DNA of 64,000 nt from the NCBI RefSeq assembly GCF_017745275.1, contig NZ_JAGHZS010000003.1:304693-368692 (forward strand), in the 5' to 3' direction. Shown piece after piece: positions 52,601 through 63,094 of this stretch. The DNA comes from Chitinophaga sp. Lineage in GTDB: Bacteria > Bacteroidota > Bacteroidia > Chitinophagales > Chitinophagaceae. Made by a program: the position numbers and the translations under genes. Each line of letters begins with the position of its first letter. Position 1 is the stretch's first letter. The notes below the pieces were generated by a model. It ran no database searches. It saw nothing but the letters and a program-made list of their open reading frames with translations, and was not told where the DNA came from.

Positions 52601-52994
52601 GGAACGTTTAAACCTGTACCAGGAGTTGGATAATATCATGGAAGAAGGCAAGCTAAAGGCTTTTGAGGTGGATATGGCCGATCGTTTTGGCCCACTGCCA
52701 GAGCCGGTAAAAGACCTGCTTACGATGATCCGTTGCCGCTGGATGGCTATACAACTGGGCTTCGAGAAAATGATGCTGAAAGAAGAAAACCTGCGTTGCT
52801 ACTTTATCAATAACCCCGACTCCCCTTATTTTGAATCCCCTACGTTCAATCATATATTAACGTATATACAAACCCGTACTAATAACGCCAAACTGAAACA
52901 GGTGGGCAAAAACTTCATGCTGGTGGCCTCCCGCATCCGCCATATGAATGATCTCTACGACTTCCTGAAGGCTATGACCGATAGCCGGAAATAG
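49617..52994 (+). CDS. mfd: Transcription-repair coupling factor
   Basis: Mfd removes stalled RNA polymerase and recruits nucleotide excision repair. The 1125-residue protein has the UvrB-like N-terminal part (about 1-330), the polymerase-interaction domain (about 440-520, GDFVTHIDHGVGMYSGLQKI), a DEAD-type motor with Walker A GDVGFGKT (595-602) and Walker B VVDEEQKF, helicase motifs NIVESGVDIPNANTIIINNA and LRGRVGRSNKKA, and the C-terminal TRCF domain. Full length, no frameshift. Confidence 0.98.
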   Translation: MNLQAVLQLFQRDARLQSLVKGIQSPTPQYFQLSSISGSAINFVAVSTWAHADANHLFILNDKEEAAYFHNDLEQLSQALDIFYFPDSFKKAGQFHEINSSHNMLRTEALMKFSGDKVHKKILVTYPEALWEKVAGNQAFSANMVQLKVGDVLKVDPLLEQLVSWGFHATDFVYEPGQYAVRGGILDIYSFGNEKPYRIELFGEDIDSIRLFDPESQLSERKLTQVTLIANMDTHGAATDHGKTPLTSFLPANTVVWMKDPGYVQGVIEQLEQRLDDFLLTGQKVKVDEDEEMVLKEDDFVKAAPLLQQLLEKPTIVFGNKDWLSDKGYSPTDIVFDTQEQPVFNRQFDLLIKDLGKHNSSKYSLFIFSDNPRQLERLRSIFEDLKADFVFFPIPVAISNGFIDHSLKLVCYTDHQIFQRFHKYKVKQAYNKNKAITMKTLRELQSGDFVTHIDHGVGMYSGLQKIEVGGKMQEAIRIIYKNNDLLYVNINSLHKISKYTGKEGVEPKVNKLGSDAWDKLKEKAKTQVKDIAKDLIQLYAVRKAQQGFAHTPDTYLQTELEASFIYEDTPDQSKATADVKRDMESPAPMDRLVCGDVGFGKTEVAIRAAFKSIVDGKQAAVLVPTTILAFQHYKTFAERLKDFPCTVDYLNRFKSSKEKKETLKRLEEGKIDIIIGTHALLGKEVKFKDLGVLVVDEEQKFGVSAKEKLKQIKHNVDTLTLTATPIPRTLQFSLMGARDLSVINTPPPNRQAIETEVQVFNQDQIRDAIYFEAERGGQVYFIHNRVKGLKEMAGLIQGLCPDLSIATAHGQLEGHQLEEVILDFIDRKYDVLVCTNIVESGVDIPNANTIIINNAHHFGLSDLHQLRGRVGRSNKKAFCYLLAPPMSTLPADSRKRLQTLEQHSELGSGFQIAMRDLDIRGAGNLLGGEQSGFMAEIGFDMYQKILDEAIRELKQNEFRDLFKDQLEEKKDFVSDCTIDTDLEILIPDTYIESIQERLNLYQELDNIMEEGKLKAFEVDMADRFGPLPEPVKDLLTMIRCRWMAIQLGFEKMMLKEENLRCYFINNPDSPYFESPTFNHILTYIQTRTNNAKLKQVGKNFMLVASRIRHMNDLYDFLKAMTDSRK

Positions 52995-53183
52995 TTTCCC
53001 TGTAACATAATTCCTTTGTAATCGTTTCATTTATAACATGAAATGCATAATGCTATTTCTGTAACTGAGCGTTAACAAAATTTTATAAAATCCCATTTGT
53101 GGAATCACTTTCTAACCACGCATCATGAGGGCGTAAACAACAACGAAAACAAAATTTTTTAAACAATAGAAAAACATCGACAC

Positions 53184-53885
53184 ATGAAAAAGGTAATGTT
53201 ATTAGCAGCAAGTTTATTTTTTGCCCTGAGCACTTTTGCACAACAGGCCGATAAACAACCTGTAAAAAAGATTGAAGTAAATGGTTCTGCAGAAATAGAA
53301 ATAACACCGGATGAAATTTATTTCGACATCTCTTTACGTGAATACCTGAAAGGTAAAACCAAAGTAGACATCAGCACACTGGAAAAACAATTGGAAAAAG
53401 CAGTAGCGGAAGCAGGCATCTCCAAAAATGATTTAACCGTTGAAAACGTGTATGGTAACAACTTTGAAATATTGCGTAAAAAGAAAGATCCGCAGGAGTT
53501 TATGGCGCGCAAACAATATCGCCTGAAATTAACCAAGCTGGATAAAATCAATCAAATCCTGGGTGCAGTAGATGCAGAAGGTATTGAAAACACCCGGATC
53601 TCTTCTTACTCTTCCAGCAAAATGGAAGCATACCGCAAAGAAGCAAAGATTAAAGCATTGCTCGCAGCAAAAGAAAAAGCAGAATATATGCTGACTGCTA
53701 TTGGTAACAAAATAGATGGTGTGATCGAAATCCAGGAAATGAATACAGATAACTATTCCGATGTTCGTCCGATGATGATGGCTAACTTCAAATCTGCTGG
53801 TGTAGCTGAAGACGCCACTTCAGATATCGAGTTTAAAACAATTAAGATCCGCGCAGAAGTAAGAGCAGTATTTGCTATTAAATAA
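53184..53885 (+). CDS. SIMPL-domain (DUF541) periplasmic protein
   Basis: The 233-residue protein has a signal peptide (about 1-20, ending TFAQ) and the SIMPL/DUF541 domain found in periplasmic proteins of unknown function, with VNGSAEIEITPDEIYFDI, KKDPQEFMARKQYRLKL and an Ile-rich C-terminal strand (TIKIRAEVRAVFAIK). SIMPL proteins in other bacteria have been linked to oxidative-stress tolerance. The 189-bp space after mfd has no supported feature. Confidence 0.9.
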   Translation: MKKVMLLAASLFFALSTFAQQADKQPVKKIEVNGSAEIEITPDEIYFDISLREYLKGKTKVDISTLEKQLEKAVAEAGISKNDLTVENVYGNNFEILRKKKDPQEFMARKQYRLKLTKLDKINQILGAVDAEGIENTRISSYSSSKMEAYRKEAKIKALLAAKEKAEYMLTAIGNKIDGVIEIQEMNTDNYSDVRPMMMANFKSAGVAEDATSDIEFKTIKIRAEVRAVFAIK

Positions 53886-53908
53886 TTACACTGGAGATGT
53901 AATAACAA

Positions 53909-53944
53909 AAAAGAGCCCCCCGCTTTATAGCGGGGGGCTCTTTT
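53909..53944. terminator. Bidirectional terminator between the SIMPL and TonB-receptor genes
   Basis: Perfect 14-bp arms AAAAGAGCCCCCCG / CGGGGGGCTCTTTT with an 8-base loop; the A/T ends serve both strands. Confidence 0.92.
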
Positions 53945-53966
53945 CGTTTATAAAGATCCAGTTAAA

Positions 53967-56900
53967 TTAGAAGCTGTATCTCAGACCCAGCTGCATCTGA
54001 TGACGGGATGCAAAGAAGTCTTTTGAGTAAGGAGTACCTGGGTTGGTATAATTGTAAGTTGGATAGTTGTTAACCACTTTACCGGTAGGTGTCAGACCAA
54101 CACTCGCAGAAGAGTTGAAAGTGTTTGGTGAGAAGTATTGAATACCCCAGTTTTTGTTCAACAGGTTAGTAACATTCACGATGTCATAAGTCAGCGTGAT
54201 AGTGTGTACTCTCTTAGCAGTTTTTACGTTGAATTCCTGTGCGAAACGGAAGTCAGCCTGTGTATTCCATGGAGTACGGCCACCGTTACGTTCAGTGAAA
54301 TCACCTTTACGGCTGCTCAGGTATTTATCGCTGTTCACATGATCCATGAAAGCAGCAGCTTGTTGAGCAGCAGTAGCACCACCTACTTTATCAGTGAAGA
54401 AGTTAGTGGCTTCAGCTACATCTTTCGGAATGTAAGCCAGGCTCACCTGTTGAGGAGTACCTTGTACTGTAGCATTTACGAAACCGTAAGTGAATGGCAG
54501 ACCGGAAGAAGTGTTAAAGAAAGCAGAGAAAGTAGATACCCATTTACCTTTAGTACCCCAATCCTGTTTGTAGCTAACAGTAGCTACGATACGGTGGCGA
54601 ACATCAAAGTTAGAGTAAGCCAGACCTGGGTTGTTAGGATTCAGGGCCTGGTTCAGCTGCCAGTTAGACTCCATAGAGTTACGGATACCGTTGGTGATAT
54701 CTTTAGCTTGACCATAAGTGTAAGCAGTCATGAAGTTCAGACCGAAGGGGAACACTTTGGAGATCTGGCCGGTGATGCTGTAACGGTAACCTTTATCGGT
54801 GTTAGACAGCAGGTAAGCGTTAGTATAAGAAGGGTTGATTTTTTTACCAGAGTAGATCGGCTGTTGTTTGTTTACGTCGTAAGCATAGTAAGTAGGGTTA
54901 TCTACCAGGTTTACCTGTTGGAATTGCAGATCCTTTACTACTTTGGTATAGATACCTTCGATGCTGAATTTCCACTGATCATGTGTAGTGTAATCCAGGG
55001 CGAGGCTGCTTCTCCATACTTGCGGCATTTTGAAGTTGTTGTCGATCATGTCTACCTGGGTAGGGCTGGATGCGTTATTAACATCTACACCATTTTGTTT
55101 GGCGAAATCAGCGATACCATTTGGAGACGGTTTAGCTGCCGGTAACGGACCATTAACGAATGGTTTGCTGGATGCTTTGTTATCATATGCACCGTAAGTA
55201 ACACCATTGTTATAGTAAGCATAACCAATCCATGCGAAAGGAATACGACCGGTGAACAAGCCGCTACCACCACGTAATACCAGGCTGTTATCACCTTTGA
55301 TATCGTAGTTGAAACCTAAGCGTGGAGAGAACTGTACGTTATTCAGGAAATCGTTTTTGATATCCTTTGGTTTAGTGTAGGTGTAGGTAGTTCCATAGTT
55401 AGGATCTTCCGGAGCTTTGGTAGTTTTATCGCTCAGCGGTTGTTTGTTAGGAATACCGGTGTAGTCTAAACGCAAACCTGGAGTGATACGGAAACGATCA
55501 GTCAGTTGAATTTCATCCTGGCCATATAAGCTCAGCAGGTTTACTTTAAACTGTGCTGGCGGATTCGCCATGATGTTGTCGCGTGAGTTGTTCGCGTAGT
55601 TGAAGTTACCACGTACACGTGCAGGATTGTTGGCCAGGAAAGCGCCGATGCTGTCATAATCCAGACGACCGTTCCAGGAGTTAACGAAACCGTAAGTGAT
55701 GTTGTAGAACTCGTTGTGTGTACCTACAGTGATAGTGTGGTTACCTTTAAATATGGTGACGTTATCGGTGATTTCAAACGTCTTTTGTTTCATATTAAAG
55801 ATACTTGCTTCACGGTCAGTACCGAGGAAGATGGTAGAACCAGGAGTTCTTCCTTTAATCTGAATTTGTGGTGTTGCTGGGTCAGACAATGGATCTCTAA
55901 AGTCGTGTACAGAAGAATAACCCAGGATCAGGCTGTTAGACAGGGTGTTGGAAAAGTTGCTTTTCAGTTCTGCAACAGTAGAAGTCTGGTTATTGGTCTG
56001 TTTGAAGTCGATACCTTTGAAACGGAAGTTTTGTTGATCGCGTTCCAGGTTGGTAGCTTCAGAAGTAATAGTATTGTTACGAACAGATAACTGGTGTTTC
56101 GCGTTGATGTGCCAGTCTAATCTGTTGAAGAATTTGTTGGAATTAGAATAGATGCTGGTGTTGCCGGCAGTACCTGCGTCTACACCGTAGCTTTTCATTA
56201 AAGCAGTGATATCAGCTGCATCTTTTTCAGTTAAGATACCACCGTTATCGGCAGAACCTGCACCGAGGATCACCGGATCTACACGACGGGTGATTTCTTC
56301 GTTGGTGAAGAAGAATAATTTGTTTTTAACGATAGGGAAACCAACACGTACACCTGTTTGGTATTCATGGAAGTCGCTCGGTAATTTAGAACCATCACCG
56401 GCGTTGTTTTTACCGATCATAGAAGCGTTACGACCAAAACCATAAACGGAACCGTGTACTTCGTTGGTACCGCTGCGGGTTACAGCGTTTACGCTACCAC
56501 CGAGGAAGTTACCTACTTTCACATCGAATGGAGCCAGTAATACCTGTACATCCTGGATGGCATCCAGAGATACAGGGTTAGTGCGGGTAGAGCTACCTGG
56601 CTGACCGCTGGTGCTGCTTTGTCCACCTAAGGAAGGGCTGAAACCAATCGCATCGTTGTTGATAGCACCATCCAGGGTTACGTTGTTATAACGGTAGTTA
56701 GTACCCAGGAAAGAGTTGTTGTTGCTCTGTGGAGTTACTTTAGTCAGGTCCTGCAGGCTACGGCTCATAGTAGGGAGCGTTTTGATCTGCTCTTGCCCTA
56801 CTCTTGTACCACCAGCTTTACCAGGGCCAGGAGTTCCGGTTACTACTACTTCACTCAGTGCAGTAGATTCTTCGGCTAATTTAAAGTTGAAATTGGTGGT

Positions 56901-57200
56901 ACCCAATCCGAGGTTAACGTCTGATTTAATTTCTTTTTTATATCCAATGAATGAAACAGTGATGGTATACGGACCACCAGGGTTCAGATTCGGCAGGATA
57001 TAACGGCCGTCTGTGTTAGTCTGAACACCGGATTTTGCGCCGGTACTGTTGTTTACTATTACTACTGTAACGCCAGGGATAGCCTGACCACCCGGATCGG
57101 ATACTTTACCCGATATAACGGAAGTAGTTACCTGTGCCTGCACGTTGTTGTAAAAAAGAATTACAAGAAAGCTAGCTAATAGCGTAAAGAATGATTTCAT
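53967..57200 (-). CDS. Oar-like TonB-dependent outer-membrane receptor
   Basis: The 1077-residue protein has a signal peptide ending NVQAQ, a CarboxypepD-regulatory-like domain (about 25-115; ISGKVSDPGGQAIPGVTVVI), a plug region (about 120-260; TPQSNNNSFLGTNYRYNNVT, and VTRSGTNEVHGSVYGFGRN), and a long barrel ending HQMQLGLRYSF. The absence of an adjacent SusD and the Oar-type plug point to an Oar/RagA-like or peptide-type receptor rather than SusC. Such receptors are abundant in Chitinophaga; Oar in Myxococcus is needed for development and export of a protease. Substrate unknown. No exact -7 box precedes it; TTCCTTTG at 57235-57228 is one base off. Confidence 0.93.
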   Translation of the reverse strand: MKSFFTLLASFLVILFYNNVQAQVTTSVISGKVSDPGGQAIPGVTVVIVNNSTGAKSGVQTNTDGRYILPNLNPGGPYTITVSFIGYKKEIKSDVNLGLGTTNFNFKLAEESTALSEVVVTGTPGPGKAGGTRVGQEQIKTLPTMSRSLQDLTKVTPQSNNNSFLGTNYRYNNVTLDGAINNDAIGFSPSLGGQSSTSGQPGSSTRTNPVSLDAIQDVQVLLAPFDVKVGNFLGGSVNAVTRSGTNEVHGSVYGFGRNASMIGKNNAGDGSKLPSDFHEYQTGVRVGFPIVKNKLFFFTNEEITRRVDPVILGAGSADNGGILTEKDAADITALMKSYGVDAGTAGNTSIYSNSNKFFNRLDWHINAKHQLSVRNNTITSEATNLERDQQNFRFKGIDFKQTNNQTSTVAELKSNFSNTLSNSLILGYSSVHDFRDPLSDPATPQIQIKGRTPGSTIFLGTDREASIFNMKQKTFEITDNVTIFKGNHTITVGTHNEFYNITYGFVNSWNGRLDYDSIGAFLANNPARVRGNFNYANNSRDNIMANPPAQFKVNLLSLYGQDEIQLTDRFRITPGLRLDYTGIPNKQPLSDKTTKAPEDPNYGTTYTYTKPKDIKNDFLNNVQFSPRLGFNYDIKGDNSLVLRGGSGLFTGRIPFAWIGYAYYNNGVTYGAYDNKASSKPFVNGPLPAAKPSPNGIADFAKQNGVDVNNASSPTQVDMIDNNFKMPQVWRSSLALDYTTHDQWKFSIEGIYTKVVKDLQFQQVNLVDNPTYYAYDVNKQQPIYSGKKINPSYTNAYLLSNTDKGYRYSITGQISKVFPFGLNFMTAYTYGQAKDITNGIRNSMESNWQLNQALNPNNPGLAYSNFDVRHRIVATVSYKQDWGTKGKWVSTFSAFFNTSSGLPFTYGFVNATVQGTPQQVSLAYIPKDVAEATNFFTDKVGGATAAQQAAAFMDHVNSDKYLSSRKGDFTERNGGRTPWNTQADFRFAQEFNVKTAKRVHTITLTYDIVNVTNLLNKNWGIQYFSPNTFNSSASVGLTPTGKVVNNYPTYNYTNPGTPYSKDFFASRHQMQLGLRYSF

Positions 57201-57512
57201 AAACTGTTTTGTAAGTATTTACAGGTGCAAAGGAAACAGTCTAAAACAACCAGAATGTTAACAGATTATTACGGAATTGTTAAGGAGTGCATAAAGTGGA
57301 CTAAAAAAATGAATTTTATTGTTTTTTGGGTTAAAATAACATCATTTTGGCGGGCCAATTTAACCTTAATGTTAACAGAGCCGAAAAAAGGGGGTACAAA
57401 TTAATTGTTAACTGACGGTAAACAATAAACAACATAATATAACCTTAACGTATATACGAAATGCCCCGCCTGTAAAGGCAGGGCTGCTGTAAAAAGTCAT
57501 CAGAAAATGATG
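57201..57512. other. Intergenic space, AT-rich, no gene
   Basis: The space between the Oar-like gene start and the lipoprotein stop holds a near -7 box (TTCCTTTG, 57235-57228), AT-rich sequence, and the hairpin at 57463-57484. I see no other structure. Confidence 0.5.
57463..57484 (-). terminator. Possible terminator after the 57513 lipoprotein gene
   Basis: Eight-bp arms GCCCCGCC / GGCAGGGC with one mismatch and a 6-base loop, 28 bases beyond the stop. The tail has no clear T-run. Confidence 0.45.
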
Positions 57513-57968
57513 TTAATTAATTTCGACTTTGAAAGTCCCGTCCGTTAAAGGTTTTTCAATATCACCATTTGATAATACACCAGAGAATGTACCCTCTGCA
57601 TGTTTACTATTAATGCTCGTTATATTTACTTTGATATTTTGACTGGTGTATCCCAGTTCTTTTTGCTGGATCTGCATGAGCGACATTTCCGCGCCGTTAA
57701 ATGTGCCGGTGGCAAGACTATCCTTCGTAAAGGTGATCATCAGCTCCATATGATAGCCGAAGTTGTTGGTAACGCCGTCTACTACCAGGGTCTTCTTTCC
57801 TGTATACACGGTGTCAGTAACATAGGCTTCTGTGGCGTTAGACTGATAAGTATCCTTGTCCAGTTTAAAGTAGAAACTGCTTTCAGGTTTTACTTCCTCT
57901 TTTTTGGAATTGCAGGCACTAAAACCCAGCACGGTAATCATGGCTACCAATAATAATGTAATACGCAT
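57513..57968 (-). CDS. Exported lipoprotein, function unknown
   Basis: The 151-residue protein starts MRITLLLVAMITVLG, with lipobox GFSAC (Cys19), followed by a charged stretch (NSKKEEVKPES). The mature part is beta-rich (SFYFKLDKDTYQSN, GYHMELMITFTKD, YTSQNIKVNITSI) and contains no catalytic motif. An earlier GTG codon at 57971 would add one residue; the ATG at 57968 is preferred. It lies upstream of the Oar-like gene on the same strand, with a hairpin between them. Confidence 0.78.
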   Translation of the reverse strand: MRITLLLVAMITVLGFSACNSKKEEVKPESSFYFKLDKDTYQSNATEAYVTDTVYTGKKTLVVDGVTNNFGYHMELMITFTKDSLATGTFNGAEMSLMQIQQKELGYTSQNIKVNITSINSKHAEGTFSGVLSNGDIEKPLTDGTFKVEIN

Positions 57969-57971
57969 CAC

Positions 57972-58359
57972 GTAATTGTTTTTGTTTGGTATGCCGTTTT
58001 TTATCAGGAAAACCAGTGCCGGCCGCTATGGTGGCGGCCAGCGATAATTTAAATTAACATAGGATACTGGTCAAGACTGTTGGCATAGGGATAATGTGGG
58101 TGCAATATATATAAAAAAATACGAATTAAAAAAATATATATATGGTGAGATGTCCCTCAAATCGTCTTTACAACCATGCAGTCCATTTCCCAGAGAGACA
58201 AACCGGGAAATAGTTTTTTATCAACACATCATGAACCAATACCTTTAATATATTATGATCTCTGGGAGATATATACACCAACTGCAGACTATAATTAACA
58301 ATTTTTTTGAGTCCGAATTACGTATTATTACGGCGTTACTGAATAATTAAAAGCACATT
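57972..58359. other. Intergenic space with AT-rich runs and an inverted repeat
   Basis: The 388-bp space before the TPR-AAA gene is mostly AT-rich. It holds a short GGCCGC/GCGGCC hairpin (58021-58039), an AT-repeat patch near 58105-58145, and a 9-bp inverted repeat TCCCAGAGA / TCTCTGGGA (58188-58196 and 58259-58267), 62 bases apart. A near -7 string TACCTTTA lies at 58240-58247. A 23-codon frame starting near 58143 is too short to support. Confidence 0.5.
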
Positions 58360-59688
58360 ATGTCATCGGAAGTAATCAAGCAATTACAGGAGGCGGTGCA
58401 GTTTTCACCGGAGAATGTGCCCTTACGTATGCATCTGGCGCAGGTATTACTGCAAGACTATGAATATATAGCAGCGGAAGAGCAATACAGGAAAGTACTG
58501 GAACTTTCTTCCACCAATACAGCCGCCCAGCTTGGCCTGGCGCGCACCTTTTACCATCAGCAGAAATATTCTGCCGCCATCGTTGTACTGGAACAATTAG
58601 AACACCGGGAACCGGACCATTTTGATGCATTACTATTGCACTGCCGCATCCTGGTGAAAGAACAGTCCATGCCACAGGCAAAGGAAATTTATCAGCATTT
58701 ACTACAAATAAATCCCGGTTTCCGTGACGAAGCACTGGACAACCTTTTCCGCGTTGCCCTGTCCGCACCCGCTTCCTTTAATGATGATGACGAGGAAGAT
58801 GAAGAAAGCGAAAATCTCTTTATGCTGGAAAAACCGGAAATCAACTTTTCCGATGTAGGCGGTATGGAAAGGGAAAAGCAGGAAATTGATCTGAAGATTA
58901 TTAAGCCACTGCAGTTTCCGGATCTTTATAAAGCCTACGGTAAAAAAGCAGGTGGTGGTATCTTATTATATGGCCCTCCCGGCTGTGGTAAAACCTATCT
59001 GGCCAAAGCTACCGCCGGGCAAATACAGGCGGAGTTTATTAACGTTGGCATCCATGATGTACTGGATATGTGGGTAGGCACCAGTGAAAAAAATCTTCAC
59101 AGCCTGTTTGAACTGGCCCGGCAAAGTAAGCCTTGTGTGCTGTTTTTTGATGAGGTAGACGCTCTGGGAGCTAATCGTTCAGCTCTCCGGCAGTCTGGCG
59201 CAACGCATATTATAAACCAGTTCCTCGCTGAAATGGATGGCATCGCTGCCAATAATGAAAACATCCTGATCATTGGCGCTACCAATGCTCCCTGGAGCCT
59301 GGATCCGGCGTTCCGCCGCCCCGGCCGTTTCGACAGAATCATTTTTGTGGCACCTCCGGAAGCAGATGGCCGCGAAGAAATACTGAAACTACAACTGCGC
59401 GATAAACCCGTTAGTGATATCAACTACAACGCGCTGGCTAAAGCCACCGCCGGCTATTCCGGTGCTGATCTCAAAGCCATTGTAGACATTGCCATAGAGG
59501 AAAAACTACTCGAAGCATTACAAAAAGGAGCACCACAACCGATCACCCAGAAAGAATTATTAAAAGCCGCTAAAATACATAAGCCTACCACCAGGGAATG
59601 GTTTAATACCGCCCGTAACTATGCGTTGTATTCCAATGAAACCGGTCTTTATGATGATGTTCTGAAATACCTGGATATTAAGAAATAA
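58360..59688 (+). CDS. AAA+ ATPase with N-terminal TPR repeats
   Basis: The 442-residue protein has about three TPR repeats at 1-130 (for example LRMHLAQVLLQDYEYIAAEE), an acidic linker (142-151, DDDEEDEESE), and a classic-clade AAA+ module (about 160-400) with Walker A GPPGCGKT (205-212), Walker B VLFFDE (260-265), and the second-region-of-homology string AFRRPGRFDR with the Arg fingers at 320 and 323, as in FtsH, p97 and katanin. It lacks a protease domain and a membrane segment. The next gene encodes a TPR membrane protein 5 bases downstream, so the two should form a two-component machine. Function unknown; unfoldase or membrane-complex remodeller is inference. Confidence 0.88.
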   Translation: MSSEVIKQLQEAVQFSPENVPLRMHLAQVLLQDYEYIAAEEQYRKVLELSSTNTAAQLGLARTFYHQQKYSAAIVVLEQLEHREPDHFDALLLHCRILVKEQSMPQAKEIYQHLLQINPGFRDEALDNLFRVALSAPASFNDDDEEDEESENLFMLEKPEINFSDVGGMEREKQEIDLKIIKPLQFPDLYKAYGKKAGGGILLYGPPGCGKTYLAKATAGQIQAEFINVGIHDVLDMWVGTSEKNLHSLFELARQSKPCVLFFDEVDALGANRSALRQSGATHIINQFLAEMDGIAANNENILIIGATNAPWSLDPAFRRPGRFDRIIFVAPPEADGREEILKLQLRDKPVSDINYNALAKATAGYSGADLKAIVDIAIEEKLLEALQKGAPQPITQKELLKAAKIHKPTTREWFNTARNYALYSNETGLYDDVLKYLDIKK

Positions 59689-59693
59689 CGTTT

Positions 59694-60914
59694 ATGGCTG
59701 TATTAATTCAGCGCGCTCATATTTTATTGCAACAAGGTCGCTTCGATGATGCGTTTACTGCCCTGCGTCAGCACCTGAGCACCAATGCACATGATACCGA
59801 AGGTCTTTACCTGCTTACCATCTGCTACCTGGAAACAGGCAACATTGCGGAAGCGGAACAGGTAGCGGCCAACACGCTTAGCTTCGCTCCTTACGACGAC
59901 CGTTTCCTGTACCTGCAATCAAGAATTGCCTTCATTAAAAATCAATATAAAGAGGCTATCAGGGCTATTAGCAGTGCGGTAGCTATCAACCCTGGCTATG
60001 CGCATTACTTTGCCATGTGGAGCCAGATACTGTTGAATAAGAAGGAGTATGAAGCCGCACTCCAAAAAGCAGAAGAAGGGCTGGCACTGAACCCGGAAGA
60101 CGAGGTTTGTTTGAATCTGCGTTCCCATGCACTATTTAGTTTGGGCAGAAAAGAAGAAGCTTTTTCCAATTTGCATGAAGCCCTGGAGCATAATCCGGAA
60201 AATGCCTATACCCACGCCAATCTCGGCTGGAAATGGCTGGAAGTACGTGATCATCGTAAGGCGTTAGAGCATTTCAGGGAGTCTTTGAAAATAGATCCCA
60301 ATAATGAACTAGCTCGCAACGGCATGGTACAGGCCATGAAAGCAAAATACTGGTTATACCGGCAGTTCCTGAATTACTCTTTTTTTATGAGTCGCCAGAA
60401 AGCACGTACGCAATGGGGTATCATTATTGCGATTTTTGTGCTTACACAGGTGGCTAATCAGTACTATTTCCCACTATACGTGATACTGGCGCTGATCGCT
60501 ATTTCTACGTGGCTGATTACGCCGGTGAGTAACCTGTTTCTCCGCCTCAATCCTTACGGCAGATATGCTTTGAGCCCGGAACAAACCAAGGTATCCAACA
60601 TTGTAGGTATCCTGCTGGGAGCTACGTTGCTCACAGGTGCAGCATACCTGCTCACTGGTATAAGTGGGTTGCTGGCATTGTGCATTTGCAGTGGCGTTAT
60701 GTTATTGCCTGCTGCCGGGCTATATGTAGCCGAAGGAAAAAAGTATCGCAATTTCACAAAGTGGTATGTTCTCGGACTCGCAGCATTGGGTATACTGGGA
60801 ACCAGTTTTGCTTTCATCACCAAAGAACCGTTTAATATATTCGTTACTGTTATGCTGATAGGTGTTTTCGGATACCAGATTTTAGCGAATTTTATACTGA
60901 CGAAAGAAAAATAA
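59694..60914 (+). CDS. TPR protein with a C-terminal membrane domain
   Basis: The 406-residue protein has tandem TPR-like repeats at about 1-220 (AFTALRQHLSTNAHDTEGLY, AEEGLALNPEDEVCLNLRS, LKIDPNNELARNGMVQA) and five or six hydrophobic helices at about 240-402 (WGIIIAIFVLTQVANQYYF, VILALIAISTWLIT, IVGILLGATLLTGAAYL, WYVLGLAALGILGTSF and a last one near the C-terminus). No signal peptide, so the TPR part is probably cytosolic. It is directly downstream of the TPR-AAA ATPase gene and should anchor it, or present substrates to it. Not assigned to a family. Confidence 0.85.
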   Translation: MAVLIQRAHILLQQGRFDDAFTALRQHLSTNAHDTEGLYLLTICYLETGNIAEAEQVAANTLSFAPYDDRFLYLQSRIAFIKNQYKEAIRAISSAVAINPGYAHYFAMWSQILLNKKEYEAALQKAEEGLALNPEDEVCLNLRSHALFSLGRKEEAFSNLHEALEHNPENAYTHANLGWKWLEVRDHRKALEHFRESLKIDPNNELARNGMVQAMKAKYWLYRQFLNYSFFMSRQKARTQWGIIIAIFVLTQVANQYYFPLYVILALIAISTWLITPVSNLFLRLNPYGRYALSPEQTKVSNIVGILLGATLLTGAAYLLTGISGLLALCICSGVMLLPAAGLYVAEGKKYRNFTKWYVLGLAALGILGTSFAFITKEPFNIFVTVMLIGVFGYQILANFILTKEK

Positions 60915-60920
60915 AAAGCT

Positions 60921-60970
60921 GTTATAAACAGAAAAGGCTTCCGGTTATGGAAGCCTTTTCTGTTTATAAC
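60921..60970. terminator. Perfect 22-bp palindromic terminator between convergent genes
   Basis: Arms at 60921-60942 and 60949-60970 are perfect inverted copies (inner GAAAAGGCTTCC / GGAAGCCTTTTC) with a 6-base loop. It separates the TPR membrane gene from gyrB and can act on both strands. Confidence 0.9.
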
Positions 60971-60988
60971 ATAAACGTATATACGTAA

Positions 60989-62986
<1,998 letters not shown>

Positions 62987-63017
62987 CTATTAGAAATAAA
63001 ATCGGTAGACAATCATG

Positions 63018-63050
63018 CAAAAATACGAAAAATAAGCCTTATTTCCACAA
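63018..63050 (-). promoter_or_regulatory. Candidate gyrB promoter
   Basis: Minus-strand TATTTTTG (63025-63018) is an exact TAnnTTTG box with TTG (63050-63048) 22 bases upstream, one base over the usual spacing. The leader would be about 40-47 bases. Confidence 0.45.
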
Positions 63051-63094
63051 AAGAATGCCTGTTTTTAAGCTGTATGGATAGGCCGATTTTATCC

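Noticed and set aside
54138..55145. Long open frame on the plus strand inside the Oar-like receptor gene
   Set aside because: It is antisense to a clear TonB receptor and its translation has no recognisable domain; long antisense frames are expected in such genes.
58143..58214. 23-codon frame after the AT-repeat patch before the TPR-AAA gene
   Set aside because: Too short and without any coding support.
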